Assembly: GCA_002077045.2 (NCBI GenBank)
Contig: KZ111141.1
Coordinates: 1,998,375 to 2,057,929 of the forward strand
Source: Rachicladosporium sp. CCFEE 5018
Lineage: Eukaryota > Ascomycota > Dothideomycetes > Cladosporiales > Cladosporiaceae
DNA: 59,555 bases
Direction: 5' to 3'
The notes under the pieces were generated by a model. The model was not told the origin of the DNA, searched no databases, and saw only the letters and a program-made list of their open reading frames with translations. Below, one piece after another: positions 44,327 through 53,310 of this stretch (positions are counted from its first letter, which is position 1; each line of letters starts with the position of its first letter). Both the position numbers and the translations under genes were made by a program.

Positions 44327-45378
44327 GATGGATGGCTTTGATGCTCGAATTGTGTGTTGAAATTGAGTATGCTTGTGTTGTGATGTCAAGAGTCGCTGTA
44401 TATGGGAGTATTAAGAGCCATATATACCCTTCGCAACTCTTGTTGACCGGGCGTCCCCGCGCCATGTTCGCCGTCAGACTTCCACCGATCTCTTGGTGAA
44501 GGATCTAGTTGCCTGTCCCAGCACTTGGTCAATGAAATTTACGATCCTACATCCCGACTTCGTCCTTCGTACGCTCGCCGCGGTTCGCCAGCAAGCTCGA
44601 AAGAAGTTCTGTCTAGCAGAATTGTCCCACCAATGCCCGTTTGCGGACATGGATCTTCAGTGTCATGTGATCTAAAGTACGCTGCTCCTACACGCCTACA
44701 CCGTTTGCAAGCCACAACGTTGTGACCATGTCGAACAGTGCATACACGTATCTCCGCTTCAGGCTATTGGACATCAGAGAAATGATCATTGTCTTTTGAC
44801 GAGTCTTATATGGTTACACCGCATCGTCCTCGGCGAGCCAGGTGCTGATAGACACTCACGGGGTACGTGATCGTAGCACAAGACTCTGCAGACTCTCGAA
44901 GGAGCGAAGTTATGAATTGAGGGTATCGAGTGGCAGGTATTGAAGATGGGCACACGTGAGAGTGATCTTACAAGCTAAAGTACACTTACAAGTCGCGTTG
45001 CACGCGGTCCCTCTTTCGCAGCTTGCGCATGCGAGCGTAGCACCAGTGCTATCGAGAGCACATAGTGGAACGGCTCATAATTCGTGTGGCATCGTCGGTC
45101 GCGCATTACTGCACGAGGAAGCCCAAGCTAATGGCAGATTGCTTCCGTTTCACCATACTCGTCAAGTCGTCAGATCCGAGTCGGCTGGATGATGGCAATG
45201 CATCAGTGTCCGAAGCCGTGGCTGCTGTACCTTTAGAACCAGCGTCTGGATCAGTACGCGATTGCTAGCTCTTATTCGACCGGGCTTGACGACCAGCGAT
45301 ATCAGTGTCAGTGCCGAGTTCGTCTCGAGGAGACTGCCTGAAGTCAAGGCAGATCCCCATCCCGTAGACGTGCATATT
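44327..45378. other. intergenic, MAPEG 5' flank and Ncs6 3' flank
   Basis: Only short frames without family likeness. No RNA gene was found. Confidence 0.55.
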
Positions 45379-46716
45379 TCAGCCGACCTCGATGCCAGTA
45401 TGCGGTCGCGCCTTGTTCAGACCTTCAAGCAGCATACATGCCTTGCAGACAGCCTGCGATGACAGGTATCCACACTTCTCGCACTGTCCGAGCTTCTGCT
45501 TCGGCGGAAGTGTTCGCTTCTCCGCACCACGACCAGCTGGCTTCTGTTTCATCTTCGTCCGAGTCGGCAGGGTCACTGGCGCAAGCTGGTCTCTGTCGTG
45601 GTTCTGACCATCTGGATGATCATTCGCAGCCGTGAGCGCCACTGTCTCGCGACTGTGTGCATGTGCACTGCCGAGTTCACGATCGTTCTTACTTGAGCGC
45701 GGCAGCTGTATCTCGATTCCGATGCCGTTGGTTGCAGCCTCTTCGTCCTGTTGAAGCTTGCGCTCCATGGCTGCCATTTCGCCACCGCTTTCTTTGGCGT
45801 CACCGCACCCGCCGGTCATCTCGACCTCTTCGGGCACTGCACCTTGCTCTTGTGGGACCAGGCGCGCCATGTCCATGCCGCTCTTGACAACATCCAGGAT
45901 GCTCTCTGGGCGTATGCGTTCCAAATTCTTAATGAGCGTCCTTGCCGATCCGCGGAACGCTTCGGGCGAGTAGATACATTCCGTGCTGAAGTAGTCCAGC
46001 TTCTTGTGGTGTGCGTACATGACGATCTCCTTCTCGTAGGCGTAGATCATGGGCTTACTCCGTTTGACGTTCGTCATTGTAACTTTGCCGTTCGCCGACT
46101 TAGCCTTCGCAGCGCTCGGCGTGCTTGTGACTATGCTGGTCGCCCTGCTCAGGCGTGGAAGATCTCCTCGAAGAAGGTTCATCAGAACTGTCTCCGCCAC
46201 ATCATCGGCATTGTGGCCGGTCACTACGTGGCCCACACCTAGCATCGCTGCGCCGCGATCTAGTGCTTGACGGCGGAAGACACCACAGTATGTGCAGTTG
46301 CCTTTCTTGCCAATCTGTGCTACCACTTGGTCCATGGACCAGCCATAGAGTTCTTGATAGCTGACAATCTTGAGCGGCAAGTCCAGATCCGCCGCATTGC
46401 GCTTCACTGCCTCGAGACTATGATCCCTGTAGCCCGTGATGCCCTCATCTATGCTGAGCAGGACGAGATCGAGTCCCCACTTTTGCCTCTCGTTCAAGGT
46501 CTTCAGCACTGAAGCGAGGACTGTGCTGTCTTTGCCACCTGAGGCGCCGATGGCCACTCGTTCGCCAGGCTGGAACAGATTCGACGACTCTATGGTCTCG
46601 GCAACTTCCTGCTCGAAGAGTGCGGTGAAGCAAGGAGCGCATATTCGGGCATGGTTCTTTGGGCGGAGGATCTGCGCTCGGTTATTTTGGCATATCTCGC
46701 ACTCGCGAGGCGCCAT
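45379..46716 (-). CDS. ncs6: cytoplasmic tRNA 2-thiolation protein 1 (Ncs6/Ctu1)
   Basis: A single exon of 445 aa. The ATG at 46716 (MAPRECEICQ) fits the family; in-frame sequence upstream to 46767 does not. An N-terminal zinc site has C6, C9, C26 and C29. The ATP pyrophosphatase PP-loop SGGKDS lies at about 59-64. GNCTYCGVFRRQAL and GHNADDVAETVLMNLLRGD are further family motifs. The C-terminal zinc ribbon reads CEKCGYLSSQAVCKAC. With Ncs2 the enzyme thiolates wobble uridine 34 of Lys, Glu and Gln tRNAs in the cytosol, using sulfur from Urm1. Residues about 310-415, between the catalytic domain and the last zinc site, are a long disordered insert that makes it about 90 aa longer than human CTU1. 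Confidence 0.95.
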   Translation of the reverse strand: MAPRECEICQNNRAQILRPKNHARICAPCFTALFEQEVAETIESSNLFQPGERVAIGASGGKDSTVLASVLKTLNERQKWGLDLVLLSIDEGITGYRDHSLEAVKRNAADLDLPLKIVSYQELYGWSMDQVVAQIGKKGNCTYCGVFRRQALDRGAAMLGVGHVVTGHNADDVAETVLMNLLRGDLPRLSRATSIVTSTPSAAKAKSANGKVTMTNVKRSKPMIYAYEKEIVMYAHHKKLDYFSTECIYSPEAFRGSARTLIKNLERIRPESILDVVKSGMDMARLVPQEQGAVPEEVEMTGGCGDAKESGGEMAAMERKLQQDEEAATNGIGIEIQLPRSSKNDRELGSAHAHSRETVALTAANDHPDGQNHDRDQLAPVTLPTRTKMKQKPAGRGAEKRTLPPKQKLGQCEKCGYLSSQAVCKACMLLEGLNKARPHTGIEVG

Positions 46717-47212
46717 GTGTGCAAGAGTTGTGGCGTCGCTACAACGAGTTGGTATGTAATATAACACTAGAGCATGAAGTGCAAATGTCTAAATCAAGTG
46801 TTATGTTCTAACACTTAGCTTTGTGGCGATGGAGTCCGCCAAGCCTTTGCTGTTTCAAGTCCCTCTTAGATGTGTAGGTAGATATGTGCAACTATTACAC
46901 ACAGAGACGTCTAGAATGCGGACACATCAGATACATTAGTAGCATTGAGACCTGGGTTCAAATGGCACACTTCCGCACTCAGCTACATGTATCCACAGCT
47001 ACACTCAGCTTGCAACCCAGAGCTATGGGTCGGATCACCAAGCTCTCACAGTCCACGCCAGTCTGACATCCCGCCCACACAAGCTCTCCGTGAGAATGAA
47101 TGGTTCGGTGACGATCTCGCGCGTCGTCACAGCACTCAGCATTCTCAATCAGCAACATCCCGACTCAGAGAAAGCAAGCCTCTTCCCCATCACTGCACCG
47201 CAACGGCAGTGC
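46717..47212. other. intergenic, Ncs6 promoter and F-box-like 3' flank
   Basis: About 0.5 kb without a supported gene. A string resembling a tRNA T-loop near 46955 has no matching stem. Confidence 0.5.
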
Positions 47213-48202
47213 TCACGGTGACATCGAGCCACGAAGCGGCAAGGTAAGCTGCGGCTTCGCCTTCACTGACCACAATCGCGTCACGCGTTTGGCTGCTTTA
47301 TTCCCGCCTTCATCATTGTCAGGCGTTGACGGCAAAGGTCCGAGCGGCCGTCCAGCCTGGGTCTTGTGCAAGAAGACCTTGAGGTCTAGAAGCTCGATAG
47401 CTCTAGGAAATCTCCGCAAGGAGGCAGCCGAGGGCGTTTTGCCGAGCTCAATCGGAATGCCATGACCGGTAGAGATGGACGCGCACTCTCCTGGATACTC
47501 GTCTTCGAACGCCGAGGTCACCCACTCAAACTCCCGTTGAGGACGTGCGGGTAGAGTCAGGTATGTGACAGTCGTGTGAGCTGGCTCGTCGTGCCTCCAG
47601 TGATGGCGGTCGAGACGGACGTCAGACGTCCAGACATCGACGCCGAAATTTCGCTTGAGGAGCTCGCGATGTTCTTCGAACAGGGTCGTTCGGTTCGACC
47701 AATCCGCTTCCCTCTCCCTGTGGATGTCGTCCTCCGAATCGAAGTTCATGTACTCGCAGTCCCACTCATCGTCTATGATACGACGGAGTCGCTCATCGGT
47801 GAGGGGTTTGAATGCGTGGGAACTGTTACCATCGGGATCATCAGAACCGTCCTCAGCATCGCTGTAGCACTCTTCCTGGCCTAGTTCGAAGCGGTACCAT
47901 ATGTCCAGCATCTCCTCTCGCGTCATATGGCTGCTCAGGGACCCGTCACACTTGTGCTCGAAGCATGCGAAGTCTAATTCCCACTCCGGCAGCTTCTCCT
48001 TGCACGTTTCTTGGAAGACGACCTTCTCGATCATCGTGACCAGCTCGACGGGTAGCTTTTGTACAGCAGTGCCGGGCCCCGTGCCAAAGCGATTGCAAAG
48101 GCGAAGGGCGATGATTGCGTCCAACGTCTCGACGTAAGCTTGCAGATGTGCGCCTAGTTTATCCGCCTTTACGGGCAAAGCCCAGGTGACGGTGGCGTCC
48201 AT
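47213..48202 (-). CDS. F-box-like lineage-specific protein, 329 aa
   Basis: A single exon. The ATG at 48202 (MDATVTWALPVKADKLGAHL) is chosen over upstream codons in a low-complexity leader. Residues near 48-62 read AVQKLPVELVTMIEKVV, the LPxEL-type helix that opens F-box-like motifs in many fungal proteins. The rest is acidic with a D/E/S-rich middle (YSDAEDGSDDPDGNS), then EREFEW-type aromatic stretches and a basic end. An SCF adaptor role would follow if the motif is a true F-box, but the match is short. I recognise no named orthologue. Confidence 0.65.
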   Translation of the reverse strand: MDATVTWALPVKADKLGAHLQAYVETLDAIIALRLCNRFGTGPGTAVQKLPVELVTMIEKVVFQETCKEKLPEWELDFACFEHKCDGSLSSHMTREEMLDIWYRFELGQEECYSDAEDGSDDPDGNSSHAFKPLTDERLRRIIDDEWDCEYMNFDSEDDIHREREADWSNRTTLFEEHRELLKRNFGVDVWTSDVRLDRHHWRHDEPAHTTVTYLTLPARPQREFEWVTSAFEDEYPGECASISTGHGIPIELGKTPSAASLRRFPRAIELLDLKVFLHKTQAGRPLGPLPSTPDNDEGGNKAAKRVTRLWSVKAKPQLTLPLRGSMSP

Positions 48203-48807
48203 GTTTGAGTTGTTGTGATGGTAATCTGCGTTGCTGTGCAGTTGTGTCAATTGTCTTGTTCCGGGCGAGTGAGGGTTGTCTCCGCTGTGATGACTGGCGA
48301 TCTGTCGTCGTGACGTGTATTGTGAAGATGTATTCGGAGCGTCAGGGTCGTGGTGGCGTAAGGGGTGAAGTTGGAGAAAGGCTGTCTGGGTAATTTCAGG
48401 CAACAGGCAGACGTGACAAGATTCACAACGCGTTCTTACGCGCAAAAGTGAACGGCCGAAGGTCTGCGAAGCGTGTTGTATTGACCCCGAGAGACAGTCT
48501 CCTCATGCATATCGCTGCCCAAGTCAAGTGTAGTCTGGTGATGTTGGGAGTGTCTCAAGCGAATGTGCCCAGGGAAGGAACGAATGTGCGCTGCTACATT
48601 TCATACTTCTCAGCCACGAAATTTGCGATGATACAGGTGCTGTACCACTCTTGTGTCTTCGAGCAAGTAGTCAGTCACCTCTTTAGCCAGGTCGCCAGAT
48701 CCTCCAGCGTTCAGTAGCGTCAGCACACCTATAAGCAAATGAACATTCACGCCCTTCCCCCATCCATAGCTGATAGAACACCACGGTGTCATGCATCAAG
48801 TTCCCGA
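48203..48807. other. intergenic, F-box-like 5' flank and HOP1 3' flank
   Basis: No gene or RNA seen; short frames only. Confidence 0.5.
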
Positions 48808-51220
48808 TCAGCGCTTGCTCTTCCTCGTGCTGCGCGCTTGCACGGAGAATGGACTTGACTCTCCTCCAGCATCGACTAGAGACTCCGACATCATCGTGAA
48901 GTGTTGCTGCTCGTCCAACACTGTAGCCTGCCTTTTCTCTGCCCTGCCCTGTACATCTTGAGCGTCATTCTTGCGCTTCGCCCCTACTGCAGGTAGTGTA
49001 GGAGTCTTGAAAGGGATCGCGCGAGCTGGCAGATCAAGCCCAGAGCCCGGTGTCTCCGTCACTCTATTTCTGCGTGCTGACTGTTGGGGAGTGGCCGCGG
49101 TAGGCATGTTGGCAGCGATTTTGAGCAGCTGCTGCCGATGCTGGCGTGTTGCCTCATGTAGAGTCTCTGCCGAGTAAGCCTCATAGTATTTACTGAGATG
49201 AGCAGTGGGATCGAAGAATGTCTTGAACATCTCAGTATGCACAGCTGCCGCTGTTACCGGAACAAACAGCGGCTGCTTGGAGGCACGGAAACCATGCTTC
49301 TTCGAATTGGTTGCAGCGACCACAAAGGCGTTCTCCTTGAGGTAGGCATGCAATTTGCCAGCTTCGTCGACTGACATACCTGCCGCGATGTTAGCTTGTG
49401 GGTACAGGAAGCGCAGGACAAAATTTACCAAGCAGCCGACCAAGGTCTTGCTTGGTGCCCATGCCATGTTCGTTGACCGAGTACAGGCCGCGCCTTTGGG
49501 GTGCAAGCGTTTGCAAGATCGCAAAGGTGGGACTATCGCCCTTGCCTAGCAGGCACCAGTAGCAGTAGTGGTCCTCTGGCAGTCTCGGATCTGACTCCCC
49601 GGTGTAGCCATAGCAGTGTAGATGCTGCCACGTGCAACAAATCACACACTGGACCTGGTATAATTGTTAGTGTGACTCATGTCGTCGATTGAAGCCAGCA
49701 CTCACCATTTGACCTTCCTCCTTTGCATGTCCACACACGCACAAGATGGTTTCTCCAGTCGCAGTCACGGTACCCACCTTCGCTGCCATGCTCTGCGCAC
49801 TCCTACGCAGACTCTTTGCGCCGCTAAGAATGATCTCGCGGACATGCGGGAGCAGTGTGATTGTTGTGATTGTTGGCAACACGTCCTCGCGATGCTTCCT
49901 GATGGACGAGGCGCGCAATGTCGTGGGGGTCGCAGTGGCGCTGTCAGGACCCCGGAAAGCTTGTTGGCTTTGTGTATCACCATAGATGATCTCTTCAGGC
50001 TGTAGCATACTGTTCAGCGCATGACGCATTTGCGGGATTTGACTCGATTGTGTGTACGGCCCTTTGAGTGATCCACTTGCCTGCCGACCTGGTCCGAAGA
50101 GAGTCCGGCTAACCTCACGTGGCTGTGCTCTCGGTTCACGCTCATGGGTGCTGACACGAGTGTCGGATACCCGATCTTCCTCTAGTTCCGGCAGCTCAAG
50201 AAGACTCGAGCGCGGCACAGGAAGCGTGAAGGTAGGCTTCTTCATCTGACTCAGTTTCGCGGTCGCACCTCCAGTCTTGTCCATCATGTGTGAGATCGTG
50301 ATTGCAGTTCTGAACATGTCAGCCACTGACCATAGCTCAATCTCGCAGAGGGTTTGGCTTACCTGTGACAACCCGAGCCAAGCTGCATGGTCGTCGATTG
50401 GCGTTCCCAGCCTTCGAGCTGCGGGAACAGCAAGTCGTCACCCAGCCCAGGAATGAAGTCAGTCACGTTCCCAGGCCGCGGCACGGCATTGTTGTACCAC
50501 AGCTGCATCGATAGCAGCCGTTTCTCTGCAACCTTCGTCAGTACCTCTCAGAGGCCAAAGATGAGCCACCACGTACTCGGGAGCTCAGACATATCCTTGC
50601 ACATGGTATCAATCCCTCGCACAAGCGTCTGCAAAGCTTTGTTGGTCGACTGGACGGTCGCGGATGGCGTGAGTGGCTTGCCGATATGGACCCCAATAGG
50701 CACACGCTTCGCCGCAGCAGGATCGCTGTATTGTATTGTATTGTGAATGTGTACGTCTCAAGCACGGCAGTCCTTTGCTTGGGATCGACATTGAGTAAGA
50801 TCTGGACTGCTCGGAGATTACCGGAATCGATCTCATTGAACGCGCCATTTTCCTACGTACAGTCAGCCCTAGACGTAGTAATCCTATCAGCGGCTTACTT
50901 ACAAGCCAGTCGAGAAACTTGTCTGCTCGCCTACTGCGCCCTCGCCTGAGCACTGGCAGCTTCGTGTGCGGCTTCGCCGCTTCCTTGCCATCATGTGGCA
51001 TGTTTGCGTTTGCGAAATCCTTATATGGCAAGACGTCGTCGCGCATCTCGTAGTATCGATTATCGAAGACCTTCGAAGGGAACAGGCCACGCACGTATGC
51101 GAGGCTGCTCAAGGCGCTATGGAGCATCGTCTGCACCATGACCTGACTTTGCTTCTGAGTCATAACGGTCTGCGTAACGGTCTGCGCTGTCCGCTGCTCC
51201 ACGAGCTGAACGTTAGCCAT
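48808..51220 (-). CDS. hop1: meiotic HORMA-domain protein Hop1 with PHD-type zinc finger, frameshifted in exon 2
   Basis: Six exons: 50903-51220, 50577-50852, 50363-50525, 49703-50309, 49429-49654 and 48808-49379. All junctions fit except that exon 2 carries 5 extra bases in an ACAAT repeat. With one unit fewer the frame gives 718 aa; as written it stops shortly after entering exon 3. The HORMA domain starts QTVMTQKQSQVMVQTMLHSA, continues LENGAFNEIDSGNL and VLETYTFTIQY, and ends near QLWYNNAVPRP. A PHD-like finger spans exons 4-5 (CVCGHAKEEGQM, then CVICCTWQHLHCYGY and HYCYWC). A disordered basic tail ends the protein. Hop1 loads on meiotic chromosome axes and promotes interhomolog recombination. 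It is divergent from the YTH gene. Confidence 0.88.
50726..50744 (-). repeat. 5-bp tandem repeat causing the HOP1 frameshift
   Basis: On the gene strand the tract reads ACAAT three times, followed by ACAGC. Two units would read FTIQY then SDPAAAKRVPIG in one frame. Three units put the two conserved halves in different frames. Short tandem repeats like this are prone to slippage. Confidence 0.85.
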
Positions 51221-53310
51221 GGTGAGTTTGCAGGGTAAGTCTTATGTTGTCGATTAGGATCCGTGCTGCGCCAATTGTGTTTAGTCGCTGCAGTGGCGAT
51301 GCTTCGCTCTTCCGGTCCCCAACGCATGCACGGGCACCTGCATGGGATTGGTAACTAGCTGTGAGAATTGTTGGAGCAGTATGAGCGGGCGACGGAGTGT
51401 TCTGTAAGATATCTACCGTAGCATGAGAGGAAAATGCTCAACAGGGCAAGAGCGAGCATCGACTCAAATCTGGCAGGCGCGCCTCACTCACTAAGCTTGT
51501 TTGGACTTCAGACGAAGTTGGCCACCTACGCATGCCTCGCTATAGCACCCATGAGCTCTCATACTCACCTGTCTTGACGCTTTCAGATTCTAATATCGTG
51601 CAATCGTCCACGTTACCTGAATCGTCATGCTCCATATTTCACCCATCATCCTGCTCACTCTTCTAGCGCCTACATGTAACTTTTGCATGCTGAAATTGAC
51701 TGTTCGACCACTCCTTGGAATTGTCACTCGTACGGATGTGCATCTCTTCACCAGGTGGTACTTTGCCATGAAGCCTCGAGTCCTACCATATCGCTTTGCG
51801 GCCATGAATGGCTCCAGTGCCGCAGCGAGATACACCATGACGCCGCATCCGCTATAATAGTCTTACTCGCTAGGCTATGGCCTGGCAAGGAGCCTGATTC
51901 CAACATCATGAGGTATTGGCAGACACGGCTGTCTGGATGGTGGCCTGCGGATCGATCAGCTAGGCCGACGACACTTCGAAGGCAGCTCGAGTAGCGGTCT
52001 CCGCTCTGTCGCGATGGCGGTCACTTGCTGGTATGGGACCAGTCATGGCGATGTTGATGCAGGTTGTCGACCCCTCGATGGTCCAGCTCCTTGCCAAAAG
52101 TGCTTGGCTTCATGTCCGGCATCCCCTTTTGGGAACCGCGTCGCATCTGGACTTCACTTCTCTCACGTGCTGGTCAACTACGCGCGCACCTATTGATGCA
52201 CATACAATACTCACAGCGTTGGACAGAGCGCCCCAGCGCAGGTGGGCTACTAAAAGCGCGTATCGGTCATAGGATCGCTCGATCACGCCCTCCATCAGAA
52301 CACCGTTCGAGATGCGGACAACGACAGTACCATGGCTCCAAAGATCCAAAGCCTTGAAGCTCAGCGGTGTCGATTGCCGAAGTGTCTGATGCCACCGTTC
52401 AGATTCGTTCAGGGCAATGTCGTGGACATGTCCGCTCAACGCGACGACCTCTATCCCTTGAGTCTGAGCCGCCGAGCGACAGCGGACGTGCGCAGTTTCC
52501 GTTTGTGATACCACCTGGGCCGAGCACACTGCTCGTAGACTTCTCGATGCTCTAGCGTCCAGTCACGACTTCAAGACTTGTTTGGTAGCGTGGTAAATGT
52601 GCGACCTTGAGCTGGTCCGGCTAGCGATTGGAAAGCGTTCACCGCGGAGGGGCTCCCGGATGTCTCGCATGAGATGGCGATTCGAGCTGGGAAACGTGCG
52701 GTGCGCTCGCCCAGATTGGACTCTGGATGATAGGGCAATAGCGCTGAGAGTCGACGGTATAATGACGCGTGCTCTGCGTATCTCCATTGTCGCTCAACCA
52801 CTTCGTCCCTCCATGTTCACCAGTCACCCCTCACGTTCTCCCCAAACGTGAACACCTCACGATGAATATGAAAGAAGATGTCGCTGATCCCGACTGCACT
52901 CAACATTGTTGTGGTGATGTGTTGCTCACGACGAAGATCTACGATCTACGATCTGGCGAACACCTTTGGCCGAGCAAGCGGGCTAATTGATCTCCCTCGG
53001 TCGCGACTTCCTCCACTCGCACTCCTCGCAGCGCATTCCACTTCGTCTGGTCACGCGTTGCGCCCCGCCTCACCGTGGCTCAGCAACGAGACTACACCAT
53101 ATTCGGCTGTTGCTTGGCTGTTTTCTCACACTGCCATTTCAGAACGCTGCACTTCACAGGCGTAGACCCACCTCCCGACAGAGCCTCCGCAACGCTACTG
53201 CGTTGATCTTTACCTTTTCGCTCACTCAAGCTCGATCACAACCAGAGCGGTCGTTGCTGATACATCTTGTAGTCCGCACTAGCCACTCACCACTATCACG
53301 CACCGTCATC
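51221..53310. promoter_or_regulatory. 2.1 kb divergent region between HOP1 and the YTH gene
   Basis: It must contain both promoters. The frame 52110-52529 (minus, 139 codons) has no recognisable motif and is not called. The last 300 bp before the YTH ATG are pyrimidine-rich, and a short direct repeat (gatctac gatctac gatct) sits near 52939. Confidence 0.5.

Noticed and set aside
50710..50760. A 29-nt intron (GTACAC...ATACAG) that would restore the HOP1 frame
   Set aside because: It is too short for a spliceosomal intron and would delete the conserved YTFTIQY strand of HORMA.
52110..52529. 139-codon minus-strand frame between HOP1 and the YTH gene
   Set aside because: No recognisable motif and overlapping frames on the other strand; not enough support.
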